Positions 1 through 5,130 of a stretch of DNA of 9,566 bases are shown here, piece by piece. How positions within the stretch are numbered: the stretch's first letter is position 1; each line of letters opens with the position of its first letter. Both the position numbers and the translations under genes were made by a program. The notes below the pieces were generated by a model. It did no database searches. It was not told where the DNA came from and worked only from the letters and a program-made list of their open reading frames with translations. This DNA is from Spirochaetota bacterium (GTDB lineage: Bacteria > Spirochaetota > Leptospiria > Turneriellales > Turneriellaceae), in NCBI GenBank assembly GCA_963205035.1, contig CAUJII010000193.1, forward strand, positions 1-9,566. Direction: 5' to 3'.

Positions 1-459
1 GCGAACATGCTGAACACCATGGAAAAGCAAATGGAAGCCGAGCGGCAAAAGCGCGCAGACATTACGCTTGCGGAAGGTGAAAAGCAAGCGCGCATCAACG
101 TCTCGGCAGGCGAAAGGCAAGCGGCCATCAACGTGTCCGAAGGCGAAAAACAGAAACGCATTAACGAAGCTGAAGGCAAGAGCGCGGAAATCAAACTTAC
201 CGCAGACGCTTCGGCGAACGGATTGCGCCGCATTGCCGAGGCGATTCAAAAACCGGGCGGGTCGACCGCTGTGAAGATGCGTATTATTGAAGACTTCTTA
301 GAAGAACTCGGGCTGGTGCTCCAGAAGTCGAAAATTTCGGTTGTACCGGCGCGTATCGCCGAACTGCAAGCATACTTTCAAGGGCTCTCAACGCTGACAA
401 CTCCGGGTTCAGCAGCACCACAACCTCAGCCACAACAAAACGCCAAGGGGGCAAAATGA
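1..459 (+). CDS. SPFH/band 7 (slipin) family protein, 3' part only
   Basis: The reading frame is open from base 1, so the gene begins upstream and only the last 152 residues are visible; the first in-window ATG (base 7) is internal. What remains is the end of the SPFH domain (the family motif resembling QM-AER-KRA at residues 10-18 of the fragment), then four consecutive 11-residue repeats, each opening with AEG, SAG or SEG (bases 70-201). These are typical of the long helix that packs slipin oligomers into a cage. A Pro/Gln-rich, probably disordered tail follows. Slipins are membrane-associated scaffolds that organise microdomains or regulate membrane proteases. The stop overlaps the start of the next slipin gene by four bases (ATGA), so the two are translationally coupled. 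The family is clear; the specific partner is unknown. An NfeD-type partner could lie upstream, outside the window. Confidence 0.88.
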   Translation, partial: ANMLNTMEKQMEAERQKRADITLAEGEKQARINVSAGERQAAINVSEGEKQKRINEAEGKSAEIKLTADASANGLRRIAEAIQKPGGSTAVKMRIIEDFLEELGLVLQKSKISVVPARIAELQAYFQGLSTLTTPGSAAPQPQPQQNAKGAK

Positions 460-1382
460 ATTATTTTGACATAGCAATTTGGGGCGGTCTCCTCGTCTAT
501 TTTCTCATCAAGCTCGTTCAGTCGGTGCGCATTATTCCACCGCGTGTCGCAGCCATTGTCGAACGCTTGGGTAAATACAACAAAACGCTTTTGAGCGGCT
601 TCCACGTTCTGATTCCGTTTGTCGACAAAGTGACGTTTATTCAAGAACTGAAAGAAGAGGCTATCTCCGTTCCGCCGCAGGACTGCTTCACGCACGACAA
701 CGTCAAAGTCGAGGTCGACGGGGTCATCTACATGATCGTCACCGACCCGATGCTCGCAAGCTATGGCGTCACCGATTTTCGGCAGGCTTCTATCCAGCTT
801 GCTCAAACAACGATCCGGTCGGTCATGGGCACGCTCGAACTCGACCGTACGTTTGAAGAACGCGAGATGATTAACCAAAAAATTGTGGGAGTTCTCTCCG
901 AAGTCGGGCAAACGTGGGGCATCCGTGTGCTGCGCTATGAAATCAAGAACATTGTGCCGCCGGTTTCGGTAAAAAATGCGATGGAACGTCAAATGACCGC
1001 AGAGCGCGAACGCCGTGCACAGATTGCGCGTTCTGAAGGCGACATGCAGGCGAACATCAATAACTCAGAAGGCCTTAAGGCAGAACTCATCAACAAGTCT
1101 GAAGGGGAAAAACAAAAGCGTATTAACGAAGCCGAGGGGCGCGCCAGCGAAATTGAGGCTTTAGCGGCAGCGACCGCGCATGCGATCGATGCGGTGGCCG
1201 CTGCGGTGACCGTTCCGGGGGGTAAAGAGGCGATGGCTTTACGTCTGACAGAGACGTATCTCGATAAGCTCTCGGGAGTGGCGCGCAAAGACGCGACTGT
1301 CATCTTGCCGACGGATCTCACCCGACTCGATGAGCAGCTTGCCGCGATTGGTTTGCGCATGGGGTCAAAAACCGAAATCTGA
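456..1382 (+). CDS. Slipin/paraslipin, SPFH-domain membrane protein (QmcA-like)
   Basis: This complete 308-residue protein has the usual paraslipin layout. A single N-terminal hydrophobic segment (about residues 5-22) is followed by the SPFH start (RIIPPR at 25-30, VERLGKY at 35-41, GFH and IPFVD at 48-57) and the core with a VDGVIYM strand near 88-93. The PPVSVKNAMERQM junction lies at 168-180. Four 11-residue repeats, three starting SEG and one AEG, occupy 193-236 and form a charged helix, followed by an Ala-rich helix and the family-typical hydrophobic end (TVILPTDL, 281-288). It is expected to sit in the inner membrane as a ring-forming scaffold. The ATG is supported by an AAGGGGG ribosome binding site (445-451) and overlaps the stop of the preceding paralogue. 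The two neighbours share the repeat plan and near-identical EGEKQKRINEAEG segments, which fits a gene duplication and possibly an HflK/HflC-like hetero-oligomer (inference). Confidence 0.92.
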   Translation: MNYFDIAIWGGLLVYFLIKLVQSVRIIPPRVAAIVERLGKYNKTLLSGFHVLIPFVDKVTFIQELKEEAISVPPQDCFTHDNVKVEVDGVIYMIVTDPMLASYGVTDFRQASIQLAQTTIRSVMGTLELDRTFEEREMINQKIVGVLSEVGQTWGIRVLRYEIKNIVPPVSVKNAMERQMTAERERRAQIARSEGDMQANINNSEGLKAELINKSEGEKQKRINEAEGRASEIEALAAATAHAIDAVAAAVTVPGGKEAMALRLTETYLDKLSGVARKDATVILPTDLTRLDEQLAAIGLRMGSKTEI

Positions 1383-1415
1383 TTTTGGTTGACCCCACGT
1401 CTCATCCTGTTTTTT
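1361..1415 (+). terminator. Bulged hairpin over the slipin stop codon with a distal T run
   Basis: GGGGTCAA (1361-1368) pairs perfectly with TTGACCCC (1389-1396). Inside it, CCGAAA (1372-1377) pairs with TTTTGG (1383-1388, one G-T pair), leaving an AAA bulge on the 5' side and a five-base loop TCTGA (1378-1382). The loop contains the slipin stop codon TGA (1380-1382). A run of six T (1410-1415) begins 13 bases after the stem, farther than in a classical intrinsic terminator. It may be a weak terminator or a 3'-end stabiliser between the slipin pair and carD. The stem is seen directly; the function is inferred. Confidence 0.45.
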
Positions 1416-1444
1416 ACCCTTACGCTATTTATTAGCGAATTCAA

Positions 1445-1924
1445 ATGTTTAATATTGAGGAAAATGTCGTTTACCCGATGCATGGCGTCGGCAAGGTAAT
1501 GGAAATCGCTACAAAAACGGTTCTAAATAAGAAAAAGAAGTATTACATCGTTGAGCTCATTAATACAAAGATGCGGGTGATGGTTCCCGTAGACAATGCC
1601 GAGAATATTGGTCTGCGGCATATTGTGGATAAAAAACAAATTCCGAAGATCACGAAGCTCTTACAAGAAGACTATGTAGAGCAAGAAGAAGACTGGAAAA
1701 TACGCTACCAGAACAACTTGGCAAAGGTCAAGTCGGGGTCGCTGACAGCGGTGGCAGAAGTCTGCCGCAACCTTTACAAACGTGCGAGAGATAAAGAACT
1801 TTCGGTTATGGAACGCAAGCTTTATGAATCCGCATATTCGCTCATGCTCAACGAAGTGGCGCTCGCAAAAAATATGTCGATTGAAGACGCGAGCAACATG
1901 CTCTCTGACACCTTGTCGAAATAA
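1445..1924 (+). CDS. carD: CarD/CdnL-family RNA polymerase-binding transcription regulator
   Basis: The protein has 159 residues, close to mycobacterial CarD (about 160). The N-terminal RNA polymerase-interacting domain opens with the family hallmark VVYPMHGVGKV (8-18) and contains a short Tudor-like barrel to about residue 60 (YYIVELIN, MRVMVPVD, NIGLR). The C-terminal helical domain begins near W84 (DWKIRY), at the position of the Trp that in Mycobacterium CarD wedges into the -10 fork. It continues with a conserved block resembling NL-KVKSG-L-AVAEVCRNLY (91-111) and ERKLYESA (123-130). CarD proteins bind the RNA polymerase beta subunit and stabilise open promoter complexes, acting on many promoters including rRNA ones. 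The start is fixed by the family N-terminus. No Shine-Dalgarno sequence precedes it; instead a small stem-loop CGCTA-TTTAT-TAGCG lies at 1423-1437. The PIN/TRAM and ispD genes follow. Confidence 0.93.
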   Translation: MFNIEENVVYPMHGVGKVMEIATKTVLNKKKKYYIVELINTKMRVMVPVDNAENIGLRHIVDKKQIPKITKLLQEDYVEQEEDWKIRYQNNLAKVKSGSLTAVAEVCRNLYKRARDKELSVMERKLYESAYSLMLNEVALAKNMSIEDASNMLSDTLSK

Positions 1925-1944
1925 CCCTGGGATGAACACACTTT

Positions 1945-1967
1945 CCTCTTGTTTTTAGACAGGAGGT
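1945..1967 (+). promoter_or_regulatory. Shine-Dalgarno of the PIN/TRAM gene buried in an 8-bp hairpin
   Basis: CCTCTTGT (1945-1952) pairs with ACAGGAGG (1959-1966) over eight consecutive positions with one G-T pair, leaving the six-base loop TTTTAG. The 3' arm contains the complete ribosome binding site AGGAGGT (1961-1967), four bases before the ATG at 1971. When folded, the site would be hidden from the ribosome. This suggests opening by a translating ribosome, a protein, temperature or a small RNA (inference). Confidence 0.5.
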
Positions 1968-1970
1968 AAA

Positions 1971-2876
1971 ATGAAGAACTCTCCATCGCTTTCGAGCGAG
2001 ACTGCAGTCAACAAGTTTGCCGCATTCCCCTTCATCTTGGGGGCTCTTGCAGGTCTTGTTGCGGCGGGAACCTTAAATCCCTATTTCAAAGATTTTCCAT
2101 TGCCGGCGCAAATGGCTGTTGCGGCTGTCTTGCTCGTTGCAAGCTCGCTTGCATTTGGCTTCACTTGGCCGCGCTCGACACACGACACACCTATCGAAAA
2201 TTTCTCCGTAACCGGAAGTGCTCCCATAAAAGTGGAAAAGCAAAAAGCGTCCAGTGAAGAAAAATCTGCGTCGAACGAGGCGCGTGCGAAAATTCTCGAC
2301 ACTTCGATTATTATCGACGGGCGTATCATCGACATCGCAGCGACGGGCTTTTTAGAGCCGCCTTTCTTGGTGCCGAATTTTGTGCTGCGAGAAATTCAGC
2401 TCATCTCCGATTCTCCCGACGCCATAAAGCGCAACAGGGGTCGGCGCGGCCTCGACATGCTCAACCAGCTACAAAAACGCAGCGACCTTGAGGTGAAGAT
2501 TTCATACAAGGACTACACCGAAACGCGCGAAGTCGATCAAAAGCTCATCCGGCTCGCCAAAGACACGGGTGGCTTTTTGGTAACGAACGACTTCAACCTA
2601 AACAAGGTAGCCGAGCTTCAGGGTGTGCGTGTGCTCAACATGAACAACTTAGCGAACGCATTGAAACCCGTCGTCTTGCCCGGTGAAGAGTTGGAGTTGC
2701 AAGTCGTTAAAGAGGGCAAAGACGAGAATCAGGGGATTGCGTATTTAGAAGACGGGACGATGGTGGTCATCGAAGGCGGCGGCAAACTGATCGGTAAGAA
2801 AGTAAAAATCAACGTATCGTCGGTCATTCAGACGAATGCGGGCAAGATGGTTTTTACGAAGCTCGCGCAGAAATAA
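1971..2876 (+). CDS. Membrane-anchored PIN/TRAM-domain protein (YacL-like)
   Basis: This 301-residue protein has three visible parts. Two hydrophobic segments near the N-terminus (about 15-34 and 45-65) probably anchor it in the inner membrane. A charged linker (about 70-105) leads to a PIN nuclease-fold domain from about 107 to 230. Its expected acidic residues are D110 (LDTS), E141 (REIQ), D189 (VDQKLIRLA) and D207 (TNDFNLNK), so the putative Mg-dependent ribonuclease site looks intact. A TRAM RNA-binding domain fills the C-terminus (about 232-301, with GIAYLEDGTMVVIEGG near 255-270). Bacillus YacL has the same order but four predicted membrane helices, so this one has a shorter anchor. YacL genes commonly sit beside ispD, as here. 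The substrate is unknown, and membrane-tethered RNA cleavage is an inference. The strong AGGAGGT site supports the ATG. The ispD GTG lies two bases beyond the stop. Confidence 0.9.
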   Translation: MKNSPSLSSETAVNKFAAFPFILGALAGLVAAGTLNPYFKDFPLPAQMAVAAVLLVASSLAFGFTWPRSTHDTPIENFSVTGSAPIKVEKQKASSEEKSASNEARAKILDTSIIIDGRIIDIAATGFLEPPFLVPNFVLREIQLISDSPDAIKRNRGRRGLDMLNQLQKRSDLEVKISYKDYTETREVDQKLIRLAKDTGGFLVTNDFNLNKVAELQGVRVLNMNNLANALKPVVLPGEELELQVVKEGKDENQGIAYLEDGTMVVIEGGGKLIGKKVKINVSSVIQTNAGKMVFTKLAQK

Positions 2877-2878
2877 GC

Positions 2879-3595
2879 GTGAACGCATTACTGCTTCTCA
2901 TGGGCGGGCAAGGGGAGCGCTTCGGCGCACCCAAGCCCAAGCAGTTTATCGAGGCTGAGTTCGAGGGTGCCCCGCGCCCTCTTTTTGAAATCACCGCGCT
3001 TAAACTCCTACGCGCACTCCCCATCGATATTGCTATTTTCGTTTCACCCAAAAATACCGGAGGAGCAAAAGTTTTAGCTCCGTTTCTGGATAAACTCAAA
3101 GTCGAGTTTCCTGACCGCAAGATGGCTTACGCCCAGGCCGGGGGCACGCGCTTCACGAGTTTTCTTTCAGGCCTCAATGCATTGCGTAAATGGCAGGGCA
3201 TCGAACGCATTGTGGTTCACGACGCGAATAGACCCTATCTATCGAGAGAATACTTGCAACGCGTGAGCTCTCACATGGGTTATCTCTCGAAAGATGTGCC
3301 GTGCTTTGTGCCGGTTGTGCCCGTTGTCGATTCAACAGTGCGCCTCGATGGCAAGAACGTGTTGAGTTACGAAAACCGCGACGAGCTCCGCCGCGTTCAG
3401 ACGCCGCAACTTATCCATGCCGAAACTTTTATCCACGCACAGGGTGTGGCGATAAGCCAAGGGCGCATGGCGTTCGACTTCACAGACGAAGGTTCGATGT
3501 GTCTATCGCTCGGCTTGCGCGTGGGCACGTTTGAAGGCGACTTAGAAAACCAGAAGATTACGTACCCAACGGACTTAATGCCCGAGAAGTTGTGA
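2879..3595 (+). CDS. ispD: 2-C-methyl-D-erythritol 4-phosphate cytidylyltransferase IspD
   Basis: IspD joins CTP and 2-C-methyl-D-erythritol 4-phosphate to give CDP-ME, the third step of the non-mevalonate isoprenoid pathway, in the cytoplasm. The 238 residues match the usual single-domain length. Visible motifs are the nucleotide-binding loop GGQGERFG (9-16) with R14 and K21 seven apart as in E. coli (R20/K27), PKQF at 20-23, GGTRFTS (88-94), HDANRP (114-119, normally HDAARP), VDSTVR (150-155), QTPQ (174-177), FTDEGS (201-206) and K226 before TYPTDL, equivalent to E. coli K213. The start is GTG, two bases after the PIN/TRAM stop, with only a weak ribosome binding site, so it relies on coupling. 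No ispF follows and the protein is not an IspDF fusion. A pentitol-phosphate cytidylyltransferase (TarI type) is a less likely alternative. Confidence 0.92.
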   Translation: MNALLLLMGGQGERFGAPKPKQFIEAEFEGAPRPLFEITALKLLRALPIDIAIFVSPKNTGGAKVLAPFLDKLKVEFPDRKMAYAQAGGTRFTSFLSGLNALRKWQGIERIVVHDANRPYLSREYLQRVSSHMGYLSKDVPCFVPVVPVVDSTVRLDGKNVLSYENRDELRRVQTPQLIHAETFIHAQGVAISQGRMAFDFTDEGSMCLSLGLRVGTFEGDLENQKITYPTDLMPEKL

Positions 3596-4080
3596 AATTC
3601 CCACAAAGTCGAAAAAAAAAGATCGGAGAAGAAAAGACTCCACCGCCTCTTTATGAACGCGCACTCGCGCTCGCCACGCGTACGCTGCGTAGTACAGACG
3701 AGCTGAGGCAAAGACTCTTAACCGAAGGTTATGACTCAGAAGGTGTTGAAGCCTCGCTCGCGCGTTTGAAAGAAGTGTACCTTCTCGACGACGCGCGCGT
3801 TGCGGCTGCCGTGGGTCGGCAGTACAAAGAGAAGGGCGACCGTTTCATCTTGAATAAACTCAAATCGAGGGGTATTGACACCGAAGAGAACGCTGCCGTC
3901 TTCGAGGCATTGGATGACGAGCTCACTCGAGCTCTCGACGCTGGGCAGAAAAAGCTCAAAGCTCTATCTGCATTCGAGGTGCGCGTGCAATCTCAAAAAC
4001 TCTACCGCTACCTCGCCTCGCGGGGGTTTGCCTCAAACACAGTTGAGAAAGCCGTGAGGCGCTTAACGGGCGTGGACTAA
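3592..4080 (+). CDS. recX: RecX-family regulator of RecA
   Basis: RecX binds RecA filaments and limits their growth and recombinase activity. The protein has 162 residues, normal for RecX, and is almost wholly helical. The three-helix repeats can be followed: RSTDELRQRL (33-42), YLLDDARVA (63-71, the usual Y-LDD-RFA signature), GDRFILNKLKSRGI (82-95, the G-RI---L--KGI signature) and a final KLYRYLASRGFASNTVEKAV stretch (136-155). The N-terminal 18 residues are basic and probably disordered. The start is GTG, overlapping the ispD stop by four bases (GTGA), so translation is coupled to ispD. recA is not adjacent, unlike in many bacteria. An intrinsic terminator begins at the stop codon, marking the end of this operon. 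Confidence 0.88.
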   Translation: MKFPQSRKKKIGEEKTPPPLYERALALATRTLRSTDELRQRLLTEGYDSEGVEASLARLKEVYLLDDARVAAAVGRQYKEKGDRFILNKLKSRGIDTEENAAVFEALDDELTRALDAGQKKLKALSAFEVRVQSQKLYRYLASRGFASNTVEKAVRRLTGVD

Positions 4081-4104
4081 ATCAGGTGCGACCACCTAAT
4101 TTTT
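4079..4104 (+). terminator. Rho-independent terminator after recX
   Basis: AGGTG (4084-4088) and CACCT (4093-4097) form a five-bp stem with loop CGAC. After a C/A mismatch the pairing extends through AAAT (4079-4082) with ATTT (4099-4102). The stem runs directly into a five-T tract (4100-4104). The outer arm includes the last two bases of the recX stop codon. It should end the carD/ispD/recX transcript. The remaining space up to 4173 shows a TAAAAT that could serve as a -10 element (4132-4137), but no matching -35. Confidence 0.7.
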
Positions 4105-4173
4105 CCCATGTCCCTTGATCCCGGGTTAGCATAAAATCATTGCAGAGACACGCGCCGTATTGACTTGGACTGG

Positions 4174-5130
4174 ATGATCATTCGGTTTTGGGGGGTCAGG
4201 GGATCGCTCGCGACCGCGATTACAGCCCAGCAAGTAGAACAAAAAATTCGTAAGGTGCTTGAGCTTGCAAGCCCCGCAGACCTACTCACGCCCGAATCGA
4301 TTGAAAACTTTGTGCGCAACTTGCCGCTTTCGATTCGCGGCACTTATGGCGGCAACACGACATGCGTCGAGATACAAACCGACGAGAACAAGACCATCAT
4401 TATCGATGCCGGCACAGGTTTGAGACCTTTGGGCAATTCACTCATGGCGCGAGGCAAGATGACAGGGATGGACGAACTGGCATTCTTCTTCACGCATTCG
4501 CATTGGGATCATATCCAAGGTCTCATGTTCTTTGTTCCAATTTTTATACCGGGCAACACGCTCAACATTTTCTCGTGCTTTGAAGATATTGAAACGAGGC
4601 TGCGCTACCAAATGGTGCAAACGCACTTCCCTATAACGTTCGACGAATTAGGCTCCACGAGAAATTTTACTCATTTTGCAGAAACATCGAGTGTTTCGGT
4701 TTATGGAATGACAGTATCTGCAAAATCGGTGCGCCACCCGGGGGGATGTTATTCATACAAATTTAAGCAACCCAACGGAAAGACTTTTGTTTTCTGCTCC
4801 GATGCGGAATTCAATTTAGAAGCGCTCGCGAACATTGGCCCCTATATCGATTATTTCTTCGGCGCTGATGTCCTTGTCTTCGATACGCAATATACCTTTG
4901 AAGAGAGCTTGCAAAAAATAGACTGGGGACATTCTTCTGCCGCGATCGCGACAGACATTGCGATGAAGAGCCAAGTCAAGAAACTCGTGCTCTATCACCA
5001 CGACCCGTCTTATGACGATGCGAAAATGGACAAAGTACTCATGCAAGCCATTAAGTATAAAAGTATGATGGAGCCAGACCACCCATTGCAAATTGTCGCG
5101 GCGTACGAAGGCTTAGAAATCGAGTTATGA
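4174..5130 (+). CDS. Metallo-beta-lactamase-fold hydrolase, phosphodiesterase-like (PhnP/RNase Z-like group)
   Basis: Counting from the ATG at 4174 (318 residues), the protein opens with the family signature IIRFWGVRGS and has a helical insertion of roughly 30 residues before TYGGNTTCVEI (57-67). IIIDAGTGLRPLG follows at 75-87. The complete metal-binding set is visible: HSHWDH (108-113), H188 in RHPGG, D210 in CSDAEF, H253 in GHSS and H275/H276 in YHHDPSYDD. The enzyme is therefore probably active and binuclear. Relatives cleave phosphodiester bonds in cyclic nucleotides, cyclic phosphates or RNA; the substrate here cannot be read. There is no signal peptide, so it is cytoplasmic. An in-frame TTG at 4165 would add three residues, but relatives start with the equivalent of the ATG. 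Neither start has a clear ribosome binding site. The stop overlaps the next start by ATGA. Confidence 0.88.
   Translation: MIIRFWGVRGSLATAITAQQVEQKIRKVLELASPADLLTPESIENFVRNLPLSIRGTYGGNTTCVEIQTDENKTIIIDAGTGLRPLGNSLMARGKMTGMDELAFFFTHSHWDHIQGLMFFVPIFIPGNTLNIFSCFEDIETRLRYQMVQTHFPITFDELGSTRNFTHFAETSSVSVYGMTVSAKSVRHPGGCYSYKFKQPNGKTFVFCSDAEFNLEALANIGPYIDYFFGADVLVFDTQYTFEESLQKIDWGHSSAAIATDIAMKSQVKKLVLYHHDPSYDDAKMDKVLMQAIKYKSMMEPDHPLQIVAAYEGLEIEL

Noticed and set aside
426..992. 188-codon open frame on the minus strand
   Set aside because: It lies opposite the well-supported slipin gene, its translation shows no recognisable domain, and it has no ribosome site; it is a shadow of the coding strand.
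1389..1416. TTGACC (1389-1394) as a -35 box for carD
   Set aside because: It is one arm of the hairpin, and at the right distance there is only a T run with no convincing -10.
989..1483. 164-codon minus-strand frame crossing the slipin/carD gap
   Set aside because: Ser/Ala/Arg-rich translation typical of antisense to the repeat helix; it overlaps the conserved ends of two real genes.
4109..4137. Possible promoter before the MBL gene (TTGATC 4115-4120, TAAAAT 4132-4137)
   Set aside because: The -10-like box is good but the spacer to TTGATC is only 11 bases and no other -35 fits at 16-18 bases, so a promoter cannot be called though one is expected here.
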